Shown here piece after piece: positions 7,260 through 12,237 of a stretch of 12,237 nucleotides of DNA. The notes beneath the pieces were generated by a model that was not told the DNA's origin, searched no databases, and saw nothing but the letters and a program-made list of their open reading frames with translations. The translations under genes were made by a program, and so were the position numbers. How positions within the stretch are numbered: the first letter of the stretch is position 1; every line of letters begins with the position of its first letter. The stretch covers positions 1 to 12,237 of the forward strand of contig JAEZDB010000092.1 of assembly GCA_023429855.1 (NCBI GenBank), read 5' to 3'. Source of the DNA: Actinomycetes bacterium. Lineage in GTDB: Bacteria > Actinomycetota > Thermoleophilia > Solirubrobacterales > Solirubrobacteraceae.

Positions 7260-7724
7260 TCAGCCCGTGGCGTATCCACGCTGCCGCCACGCTTCGTAGA
7301 CGGCGATGGCGGCGGAGTTGCTGAGGTTGAGCGACCGGCGGCCGGGCAGCATCGGGATCTGCAATCGGTCAGTCACGCGCACGTCCTGCAAGACGGCGTC
7401 CGGCAGCCCGACGGATTCCGGTCCGAAGAGGAGGACGTCGCCGTCCTCGTAGGTCACGTCGGAGAACGTGGTCGTCGCGCTCGACGTGAAAGCGAAGACC
7501 CGCGCGCCCGGCCCGATCGCCGTCCAGAGCGCGTCGAGGTCGGCGTGCACCGTCACGTGCGCGAGGTCGTGGTAGTCCAGGCCCGCGCGGCGCAGGTTCG
7601 CGTCCGTCAGGTCGAACCCGAGCGGCTCGACGAGGTGCAGCTCGGCGCCGGTCACGGCTGAGAGCCGGATGGCGTTGCCGGTGTTGCCCGGGATCTCGGG
7701 CGTGAAGAAGACGACGCGGACCAC
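7260..7724 (-). CDS. trmL: tRNA (cytidine(34)-2'-O)-methyltransferase TrmL (SPOUT family)
   Basis: This 154-residue protein closely follows E. coli TrmL/YibK (about 157 residues). That enzyme uses S-adenosylmethionine to methylate the 2'-OH of the wobble nucleotide of certain leucine tRNAs in the cytoplasm. Motif 1 is PEIPGNTGNAIRLSA (9-23), RRAGLDYHD (45-53) is a TrmL hallmark, motif 2 is LLFGPESVGLP (98-108), and motif 3 is IPMLPGRRSLNLSNS (123-137), continuing to VYEAWRQ. These SPOUT motifs form the trefoil-knot cofactor site. There is no additional RNA-binding domain, as expected for this minimal member. The start is GTG 7724 with no evident Shine-Dalgarno, so translation may be leaderless or nearly so. 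It is divergent from the P450 gene across 129 bp. Confidence 0.95.
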   Translation of the reverse strand: MVRVVFFTPEIPGNTGNAIRLSAVTGAELHLVEPLGFDLTDANLRRAGLDYHDLAHVTVHADLDALWTAIGPGARVFAFTSSATTTFSDVTYEDGDVLLFGPESVGLPDAVLQDVRVTDRLQIPMLPGRRSLNLSNSAAIAVYEAWRQRGYATG

Positions 7725-7749
7725 GGTCGCGGATGGTGGCAGGTCGCGG

Positions 7750-7778
7750 TTGCGTGAGCGCGCCGCGGGCGGTACGCT
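7750..7778 (+). promoter_or_regulatory. Probable promoter of the P450-tetR operon
   Basis: TTGCGT (7750-7755) and TACGCT (7773-7778) are separated by 17 bp. They keep TTG of the -35 and TA...T of the -10, the pattern common in GC-rich actinobacteria. Transcription would start near 7785, about 69 bases before the P450 GTG. The -10 lies inside the first of two dyads at 7771-7807, so a protein bound there would block RNA polymerase. Assigned by eye. Confidence 0.5.
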
Positions 7779-7810
7779 GATGTACCCCGCCGGTACACCG
7801 TTGTACCGGC
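7771..7810. promoter_or_regulatory. Two phased operator-like dyads, GGTAC-N6-GTACC
   Basis: GGTAC-GCTGAT-GTACC (7771-7786) and GGTAC-ACCGTT-GTACC (7792-7807) carry the same half-sites, same 6-bp spacer length and a 21-bp repeat distance, that is two DNA turns. The second extends to perfect 8-bp arms, GCCGGTAC and GTACCGGC (7789-7810). The spacers differ, so half-sites and geometry appear to be what is conserved. This is the expected look of a double TetR-type operator. The tetR-2 product encoded in the same operon is the best candidate binder. The site also lies in the upstream region of divergent trmL. Confidence 0.7.
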
Positions 7811-7853
7811 GCTAGCGTCCCCGAAGACTTCCCAGGCAGGACGGGCCCACACC

Positions 7854-9242
7854 GTGACCACCACTGCGAGCCCCACCATCGACGCCGCCGGCCCTGCGCC
7901 GATCCACGGCGTGCCGCCAGGTCCGCGCGGGCCTGCCCTCTTCTACCTGCTTGGTCTGCTCACGCGGGTCCGCCCGCTGCTGGCTCGGAGCCAGCGGCGC
8001 TACGGCGACCTGTTCTCGATGAAGGTCCTCGGGATGGGCACCTGGGTGTTCCCCGGGACGCCCGAGCTGATCCGCGCGGCCTTCACCGCGCCGGCCGACG
8101 TGCTGCACGCGGGAGAGTCGAACGGCCTGGAGCCGGTGCTCGGGCCGTACTCGCTGCTGGCGACCGACCGAGAGCAGCACCTGCGCCAGCGCAAGCTGCT
8201 GCTGCCGCCGTTTCGCGGTGCGCGCATGAAGGACTACGAGCGCCTCATCGAGGAGATTGCCGCCGAGGAGGTCGCGAAGTGGCCGGTCGGCGTGGAGTTC
8301 GCGACGGTGCCGTCGATGAACACGATCACGCTGCGGGCGATCCTGCGGGCGGTGTTCGGGGCTGAGGGCGAGATCGAGCGCCGGCTGAAGGAGCTGCTGC
8401 CGGAGGTCGTGGAGAAGGGGTCGGCGCTGTCGGTGTCGCCGCTGTTCCAGAAGAACCTGGGGCCGTGGTCGCCGTGGGGCAAGTTCCTCGCGCTGCGGGC
8501 GGAGGTCGACCGGCTGCTCGACCAGCTGATCGACCAGGCCCGCACAGATCCGGGGCTCGAGGGCCGCGTCGACGTGCTCGCGCTACTCGTGCAGGCGCGC
8601 TACGAGGACGGCGAGCCGATGGGCAACCCGGAGATCCGCGACCAGCTCGTGACGATGCTCGCCGCCGGCCACGAGACGACGGCGAACACGCTGGGCTGGG
8701 GCATCGAGCGGCTCGTTCGGCATCCGGAGGTTCTCGCGCGCGTGCAGCGGGCCGTCGACGAGGGCGACCGCGAGTACCTGGCGTCGACGATCAAGGAGAT
8801 CCAGCGGGTGCGGCCCGTGATCACGATGACGACGCGCCTGGTGAAGCAGCCCTTTGAGCTTGGCGGCTACGTGTTGCCGCGCGGCACCCGGATCGGCCTG
8901 GCCGGAGCCGTCACACACTTCGATGAGCGGCTCTTCCCCAACGCCCGCGAATTCAGGCCCGATCGCTTCTTGGAGGTCAAACCGGGCACGTACTCGTGGG
9001 TGCCGTTCGGCGGCGGTGTGCGACGCTGCATCGGCGCGGCCTTCGCCCACTTGGAGATGGAGGTCGTGCTCAGGACCGTCTTGCAGACCTACGAGCTCAC
9101 TCTGACCACCGCCCGCCCCGAGCGGCTTGCGTTCCGCGGCATCGCGACGGCGCCCGGCAGCGGCGGCCGCGTGACCGTGCGCCCGCGCGCGCGTGTTGCT
9201 GCGCAGCCCGAGCTGGCTGGCCTGGAGTCTGCTGCGGCGTGA
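7854..9242 (+). CDS. Cytochrome P450, CYP110/CYP138-like
   Basis: A 462-residue soluble heme monooxygenase, which would insert oxygen into an organic substrate using electrons from separate redox partners (none encoded here). The N-terminus has the proline hinge PPGPRGP (21-27) and no membrane anchor. HLRQR (109-113) is the C-helix HxxxR heme contact. The I-helix is AGHETT (271-276) with acid Glu274 and Thr275/Thr276 for oxygen activation. The K-helix ExxR is EIQR (315-318). The heme loop is FGGGVRRCIG (385-394) with axial ligand Cys392. Overall style (AGHETTANTLGWGIERL, HFDERLFPNAREFRPDRF) recalls CYP110/CYP138-type actinobacterial and cyanobacterial enzymes, some of which act on fatty acids or terpenes; the substrate here is unknown. 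GTG 7854 is the start, with only a weak upstream AGG. It overlaps tetR-2 by GTGA. Confidence 0.95.
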   Translation: MTTTASPTIDAAGPAPIHGVPPGPRGPALFYLLGLLTRVRPLLARSQRRYGDLFSMKVLGMGTWVFPGTPELIRAAFTAPADVLHAGESNGLEPVLGPYSLLATDREQHLRQRKLLLPPFRGARMKDYERLIEEIAAEEVAKWPVGVEFATVPSMNTITLRAILRAVFGAEGEIERRLKELLPEVVEKGSALSVSPLFQKNLGPWSPWGKFLALRAEVDRLLDQLIDQARTDPGLEGRVDVLALLVQARYEDGEPMGNPEIRDQLVTMLAAGHETTANTLGWGIERLVRHPEVLARVQRAVDEGDREYLASTIKEIQRVRPVITMTTRLVKQPFELGGYVLPRGTRIGLAGAVTHFDERLFPNAREFRPDRFLEVKPGTYSWVPFGGGVRRCIGAAFAHLEMEVVLRTVLQTYELTLTTARPERLAFRGIATAPGSGGRVTVRPRARVAAQPELAGLESAAA

Positions 9243-9940
9243 GCGCGCCGGCGAAGTCTCGCGCGGCCGCTGAGGCTGCCAACACCGAGGCCGCAGCGAT
9301 GCCTGGCGCCTCGCGGCTGCGGCCGACCGAGACGGTCATCGCCCGCGCCGACCCCGCGAGCCCGACGCACCGCGAGCGCCTGCTCGAGGGCATGGCCGAG
9401 TCGATTCGCGAGCACGGCTTCCGCGGGTCGACCGTCGCCGACGTGGTCCGCCGCGCCCGCACGTCGCGCCGCACCTTCTACGAGAACTTCGCTGACCGCG
9501 AGGCCTGCTTCCTTGCCCTCTTCGACGCGATGAACTCCGAGCTGAGCCAGCGGATCGCGGCCGCGCTCGATCCGTCGGCCTCGTGGGACGAGCAGGTCGA
9601 CCGGGCCGTCGGCGCCTACATCGACGAGGTCATCGCCGAGCCCGAGCTCACTATCGCCTGCGTCCGCGAGATCCCCGCCCTTGGCGAGGCCGGCATCCGC
9701 GCCCAGCACGACGAGGTCGAGCGCTTCGCCGATCTCCTCATGGCCCTCGTCGCCGTCGTCGGCGAGACCGACCCGCAGGTCACGCCCATCCAGCGCACCA
9801 CCGCGATCATGATCACCGGCGGCCTCCGCGAGCTGATCGCCCACTCCAGCGGCGGCACCGCCGACCCCGCCGAGCTCAAGCTCGCCGCGAGCACCGTCAT
9901 CAAGTCGGTGCTCGATCCCACGCAGCGCGACTGGTCGTAG
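9239..9940 (+). CDS. TetR-family transcriptional regulator (tetR-2), P450 operon
   Basis: From GTG 9239, which overlaps the P450 stop as GTGA (9239-9242), the product has 233 residues. The TetR DNA-binding domain covers about residues 43-90; the helix-turn-helix reads STVADVVRRARTSRRTFYENF (64-84). A helical effector domain follows. The first 40 residues are Ala-rich and not conserved-looking. ATG 9299, with GAGG eight bases upstream, would give a 213-residue protein with the whole domain and is a serious alternative start. Overlap with the P450 gene implies one transcript and translational coupling. The product probably represses its own operon through the GGTAC dyads at 7771-7810 and is released by a P450 substrate or product (inference). 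Confidence 0.92.
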   Translation: MSAPAKSRAAAEAANTEAAAMPGASRLRPTETVIARADPASPTHRERLLEGMAESIREHGFRGSTVADVVRRARTSRRTFYENFADREACFLALFDAMNSELSQRIAAALDPSASWDEQVDRAVGAYIDEVIAEPELTIACVREIPALGEAGIRAQHDEVERFADLLMALVAVVGETDPQVTPIQRTTAIMITGGLRELIAHSSGGTADPAELKLAASTVIKSVLDPTQRDWS

Positions 9941-9941
9941 G

Positions 9942-9973
9942 GCGGCGCGGTACTCTGCGACTCTGCGCGCCGC
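9942..9973 (+). terminator. GC-rich hairpin after tetR-2, possible terminator
   Basis: Arms GCGGCGCG (9942-9949) and CGCGCCGC (9966-9973) pair perfectly over 8 bp with a 16-nt loop. It begins directly after the tetR-2 stop and 62 bp before the tRNA gene. No U-tract follows, so it is not a classic intrinsic terminator. The loop and 3' arm contain a tandem ACTCTGCG repeat (9952-9967). The role in separating the operon from the tRNA gene is inferred from position. Confidence 0.4.
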
Positions 9974-10034
9974 GCTGCCGACCCCATCGGCCGCGCCCCA
10001 AAGGCCGCACCGAGGGCGCCCGAGTCCTCACCCG

Positions 10035-10108
10035 GGGCGATTAGCTCAGTTGGTTAGAGCACCTGTTTTACACACAGGGAGTCGGGGGTTCGAGTCCCTC
10101 ATCGCCCA
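10035..10108 (+). tRNA. tRNA-Val (anticodon TAC)
   Basis: A full cloverleaf folds by eye. Acceptor GGGCGAT (10035-10041) pairs with ATCGCCC (10101-10107), with discriminator A at 10108. The D stem is GCTC/GAGC (10044-10047, 10057-10060). The anticodon stem CCTGT/ACAGG (10062-10066, 10074-10078) encloses TTTACAC with anticodon TAC at 10069-10071, which reads valine GTA codons. The T stem GGGGG/CCCTC (10084-10088, 10096-10100, one G-U pair) has loop TTCGAGT. The CCA end is not encoded (TA follows the discriminator), so it must be added by the nucleotidyltransferase. Confidence 0.97.
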
Positions 10109-10112
10109 TAGG

Positions 10113-10140
10113 GCCAAGGGTCCGGACTCTCGGACTTGGC
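10113..10140 (+). terminator. Hairpin just downstream of tRNA-Val
   Basis: GCCAAG (10113-10118) pairs with CTTGGC (10135-10140), and TCCG (10121-10124) with CGGA (10131-10134), leaving a GG bulge and a 6-nt loop. It begins five bases after the tRNA 3' end. It could terminate the tRNA transcript or mark a 3' processing site. The following sequence has no U-run. Confidence 0.45.
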
Positions 10141-10208
10141 GGGTCAGTGGTTGCCTTCGGGGCCTCCGAGCCCGCGCTCGTCGAAGGGGTGCTCGCGCCG
10201 AGCTTCTC

Positions 10209-10232
10209 GAGAGGTTGGTTTCCCGACCTCTC
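10209..10232. terminator. Hairpin after the 10243-10905 gene, possible terminator
   Basis: Arms GAGAGGTTGG (10209-10218) and CCGACCTCTC (10223-10232) pair over ten positions with one imperfect pair. In the minus-strand RNA the loop is GAAA, a stable GNRA tetraloop, and the hairpin starts about ten bases after the stop of the membrane protein gene. It lies between that gene and the convergent tRNA, so it may end transcription from either side. No U-run is seen. Confidence 0.45.
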
Positions 10233-10242
10233 CGAACGATTG

Positions 10243-10905
10243 TCACTGCTCGCGGTGATCCCGGGCGGCAACCGCGAGCGCTCCTGTCTGCCGTGCGATC
10301 TCCTGGAGGGCGTCGACCGCCTGCTTGGCGCGAGACTCGACGCTCTTCGTGGAGGTCGTGCGGACGCGGGCCTGAAGCGTCATGGCTCGCCAGTCGACGG
10401 CGCCTGGTGCCTCGTGAGCGATCCGTTCCTTTCCTCGGGTCTCGGTGAACTTGACCGTGTAGAAGAGGGTGTTCAGCTTCGAGACGTCCCCGTCGATCGC
10501 GGTTCTGATGCCATGGGCGGTCTCCCACGCCGCTCGCCACGTCTGGCCGGGCGCGAGGTAGGGGATCGGCGGGATGGTGAAGAGTCCCGTGTCTTCGCCG
10601 AGGTAGGTCATTCGCGGCAGGGCGGGCGGCTCCACCGTGACGTCGTGGGCAGCCGTGAGGCCGAAGTTTTCCAGCACGAAGTTGTAGACATTAGGCTCGC
10701 CGGTCCCCGATTCGACGAACTCGACATACGCCACGACGTTCGGCTGAGCTTGTGCGCGGCGCGAGTCCCTGGCTTCGGATAGTTGACGGTAAGCGACGAC
10801 GGCGGCTATGCACCCGGCGAGGAAGAGCAGCAGCGTGGCAACAGCCGTTGCGAAGGTCGACCAAGCCGCGAGACTCGAGGTGAAATCCGCTACGGAGTGG
10901 GTCAT
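10243..10905 (-). CDS. Hypothetical single-pass membrane protein
   Basis: I do not recognise a named family. The 220-residue product has a short polar N-terminus, one strong hydrophobic helix (about 17-39, ending YRQLSEARDSRR), and a soluble domain from about residue 53. That domain begins with a beta-rich stretch QPNVVAYVEFVESGTGEPNVY and continues VLENFGLTAAHDVTVEPP. The basic residues right after the helix suggest the large domain is cytoplasmic, though this is uncertain. The C-terminal 45 residues are helical and charged. The phrase pattern (a PNV strand, then an N.G...AHDV strand) recalls many small hypothetical actinobacterial proteins with a stress- or phage-linked distribution, which I cannot verify. 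GAGG lies six bases before ATG 10905, supporting the start. It is convergent with the tRNA gene. Two short spurious antisense readings lie over the tRNA. Confidence 0.75.
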   Translation of the reverse strand: MTHSVADFTSSLAAWSTFATAVATLLLFLAGCIAAVVAYRQLSEARDSRRAQAQPNVVAYVEFVESGTGEPNVYNFVLENFGLTAAHDVTVEPPALPRMTYLGEDTGLFTIPPIPYLAPGQTWRAAWETAHGIRTAIDGDVSKLNTLFYTVKFTETRGKERIAHEAPGAVDWRAMTLQARVRTTSTKSVESRAKQAVDALQEIARQTGALAVAARDHREQ

Positions 10906-10990
10906 AGTCTGCCTCTAGCCAGAGTTCCAGCGGGACGCGGGCCAGCGTCGGGACGTGTCAACCTACGCGCCGAGGGCGGTTTCACGGACG

Positions 10991-11019
10991 GCGAGTGGGA
11001 CGTCGGGGTTGGCACTCGC
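10991..11019 (-). terminator. Weak hairpin after the lipoprotein gene
   Basis: Arms GCGAGTG (10991-10997) and CACTCGC (11013-11019) pair perfectly over 7 bp around a 15-nt loop. On the minus strand it begins about ten bases after the lipoprotein stop, in the 123-bp gap before the next gene. There is no U-tract; the terminator role is tentative. Nothing else is visible in the gap. Confidence 0.3.
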
Positions 11020-11028
11020 TCGCCCGGC

Positions 11029-11487
11029 TTAGCAGAGCTGCAGCAGCCCTGACGCCTCGCTAATTCGTGAACGTCGGCTCGCAGGGGTCCCAGTTTCGTC
11101 GCTGATCTCTTTCGCCGTATCCTCCGCAGCACGGCGGCATTCAGCATCTCCCTCGCTATCTGCGAGGTCCCTTAGAGCGGCGCTGGCCGCACTGCTGTGA
11201 GCGGTCGAGGGGTCCGCGAGCAGCTCGCTCAAGTATGGGCTGATGACCTCGTTGTAGTCGATGGCCTTGGGGTCCCGTGCGGACGACTTCTCGGGCTTGT
11301 CGTCGGCCGCGCCCTCGACCTCGTCGGGCGCGACGTCCGCGGTGTTGGCAGTGCGCTCGGTGACGTCGACGGCGGGCTGGACGGTCTTCTCGACCTGAGC
11401 GTCAGAGGACGACGGGGTCTCCTCTCCGCAGCCGGTGAAAGCGAACGCGGCAGCGAGCGCGGCGAACCAGGACACGGCAAAGCGCAT
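11029..11487 (-). CDS. Small secreted lipoprotein, function unknown
   Basis: A 152-residue protein with a lipoprotein signal: basic start MRFAVSW, hydrophobic stretch to residue 17 and lipobox FTGC with Cys20 (Phe at -3 is less usual). A long acidic, Ser/Thr/Ala-rich linker (21-75) is probably disordered and could span the wall. A short helical region starts at AIDYNEVISPYLSELL (75-90) and continues with Ala-rich, charged helices. Cys117 and the very C-terminal Cys152 could form a disulfide. No catalytic motif is seen and no named family is recognised. AGG lies eight bases before ATG 11487. Its position between two membrane-linked unknown proteins on the same strand suggests a cell-envelope role, but no operon is proven, since the gaps are over 100 bp. 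Confidence 0.7.
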   Translation of the reverse strand: MRFAVSWFAALAAAFAFTGCGEETPSSSDAQVEKTVQPAVDVTERTANTADVAPDEVEGAADDKPEKSSARDPKAIDYNEVISPYLSELLADPSTAHSSAASAALRDLADSEGDAECRRAAEDTAKEISDETGTPASRRSRISEASGLLQLC

Positions 11488-11604
11488 CGGGGAAACCTAT
11501 CGCCCGGACCAGTCCGTCGGGATAGACCGGATTCGTTGTAGCTCCGGCCTGCCCCGCCCGGGGCCGAACGAACGTCGGTCACCGGTGCGGGCGCCCCTTG
11601 ACGT

Positions 11605-11780
11605 TCAGACGAGCTCGACCGCAACTCGCGCGACGATCAGCACAATGCCGACCGCGATGACGCGCTTGGCGTTGCGGCCGGATTCCGCCTGCTGCTCGGC
11701 GCTCGGAAGCAAATCCTCCGCGGCAATGCCGCCTGCCGAGGCGTGTTCGGCCAGCTGGCGTGCTGCCAAATCGGCTCGGG
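11605..11780 (-). pseudogene. Displaced C-terminal segment of the PH-domain gene
   Basis: In the frame one base away, the sequence continues as RADLAARQLAEHASAGGIAA, a Glu/Gln-rich linker, and then a hydrophobic helix RVIAVGIVLIVARVAVELV, ending in TGA at 11607-11605. This looks like the true C-terminus of the upstream PH-domain protein. One extra C in the run at 11778-11780 (minus strand CCC to CCCC, at codon 141) would join both frames into one protein of about 198 residues with a PH domain between two membrane helices. A recent inactivating mutation, a sequencing or assembly error, or frameshifting are possible. Confidence 0.5.
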
Positions 11781-12200
11781 TCTCGTGCCGAGGGCTTGGC
11801 TGTAGTTGGACTTCGCGAGCGCGCACGCGTGGACCGCTGGGCGACCGTCGCTGCGCTCGAACCTCAAGCCCCAATACCCGGGCGTGATCGTGGTGATCTC
11901 GTTCCACCGGAGGCGCTCTTGCGTCACGACGTTCCGAATGGATACGCCATCGTCGTCGGCAGCAAGAAGAGGTCGGTTGGCCAGTACGCAGAAGTAGCCG
12001 CCAAGCCGACGAACATCGGAGGCAAAACGACGACCGCGAACCCGTCGTCGAAACCCGGTGGCGGCCCAGACGGTGGCGGCGATCATGAGCGGCGTGAGGG
12101 CCGCGAAAACCCACGAGAATCTCCGGTGGCCCAAACCCGTTCGCCAGGTCCAGATCGAGGAGCTGCCGGGGTTGTCGCTGGTCATGCCCTGTTGCCCCAT
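11637..12200 (-). CDS. Membrane-anchored PH-domain (bPH_6 / CFP-6-like) protein, probably frameshifted near the C-terminus
   Basis: Residues 30-50 form a membrane helix (WVFAALTPLMIAATVWAATGF), followed by a basic stretch. Residues 74-130 match the pattern of the bacterial PH domain of the low-molecular-weight antigen CFP-6 type: RPLLAADDDGVSIRNVV, then LRWNEITTITPGYWGLRF and a DGR turn. From about residue 141 the reading becomes a Pro/Arg/Ser-rich tail of about 46 residues unlike a protein. A sensible continuation with a second membrane helix exists in another frame (see 11605-11780). Start: ATG 12200 has no ribosome site. ATG 12185 is preceded by GGGG. The frame stays open to the right edge, so the real start may lie outside the window. 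Function unknown; CFP-6-type proteins are membrane-associated in mycobacteria. Confidence 0.6.
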   Translation of the reverse strand: MGQQGMTSDNPGSSSIWTWRTGLGHRRFSWVFAALTPLMIAATVWAATGFRRRVRGRRFASDVRRLGGYFCVLANRPLLAADDDGVSIRNVVTQERLRWNEITTITPGYWGLRFERSDGRPAVHACALAKSNYSQALGTRPEPIWQHASWPNTPRQAALPRRICFRAPSSRRNPAATPSASSRSALC

Positions 12201-12237
12201 GGTATCAGGGTCGACCAGCGTGCCGGGGCTCTTGAGC

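Noticed and set aside
8583..9050. Minus-strand frame inside the P450 gene
   Set aside because: It overlaps the I-helix, ExxR and heme motifs of the P450 and shows no domain of its own.
10035..10108. tRNA 3' end as a proven attachment site
   Set aside because: No second copy of the tRNA 3' half and no integrase gene could be seen within the window.
10068..10271. Minus-strand frame with MGDEGLEPPTPCV
   Set aside because: Same tRNA-antisense artefact; no ribosome site and it overlaps the better supported gene and hairpin.
10046..10540. Minus-strand reading frame ending in MRDSNPRLPVCKTGALTN
   Set aside because: It is an antisense reading over tRNA-Val and the 3' part of the membrane protein gene. 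Such phrases are a well-known artefact of translating tRNA genes backwards.
1..12237. CRISPR array, transposon or phage genes
   Set aside because: No regularly spaced repeats, transposase, integrase or phage structural motifs were seen on either strand.

Overview
The window is GC-rich with densely packed genes. GTG and TTG starts are common, stop and start codons overlap, and Shine-Dalgarno signals are often weak. This gene style and the proteins encoded (TetR regulators, a soluble cytochrome P450, a lipoprotein binding protein with a Gly/Asp/Thr-rich linker, a CFP-6-like PH domain) suggest an actinomycete-type bacterium. My inference is Actinomycetota, perhaps Thermoleophilia/Solirubrobacterales; no marker gene here settles it.

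Left part (1-1504): the 5' part of an alpha/beta hydrolase gene runs off the left edge on the minus strand. It is divergent from a TetR-family regulator (tetR-1, plus strand). The 288-bp gap between them holds four inverted repeats in a row (638-720). The stop codon of tetR-1 overlaps that of the convergent livF.

Centre (1501-6454, minus strand): a complete branched-chain amino acid type (HAAT) ABC importer in transcription order livJ-livH-livM-livG-livF. It comprises a lipoprotein binding protein, two permeases and two ATPases. The four genes after livJ overlap one another. livJ and livH are separated by 96 bp carrying two strong hairpins, and livH starts with TTG. This layout fits high expression of the binding protein and lower expression of the membrane complex.

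6599-7724 (minus strand): trmL (tRNA wobble 2'-O-methyltransferase) followed by a RimJ/RimL-like GNAT acetyltransferase, probably co-transcribed.

7725-9940 (plus strand): a cytochrome P450 and a second TetR regulator that overlap by GTGA and so form an operon. Two phased dyads, GGTAC-N6-GTACC, repeat exactly 21 bp apart. The first overlaps the best -10 candidate of this operon. This looks like a self-regulated P450 cassette and is the most interesting item in the window.

Right part (10035-12237): a tRNA-Val(TAC) gene, then three minus-strand genes of uncertain function: a single-pass membrane protein, a small lipoprotein, and a membrane-anchored bPH_6-like PH-domain protein whose C-terminal helix is displaced into another frame. 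This stretch looks more accessory than the left three quarters, but no integrase or attachment-site repeat is visible. There is no CRISPR array, insertion sequence or rRNA, and no gene-free stretch exceeds 300 bp.
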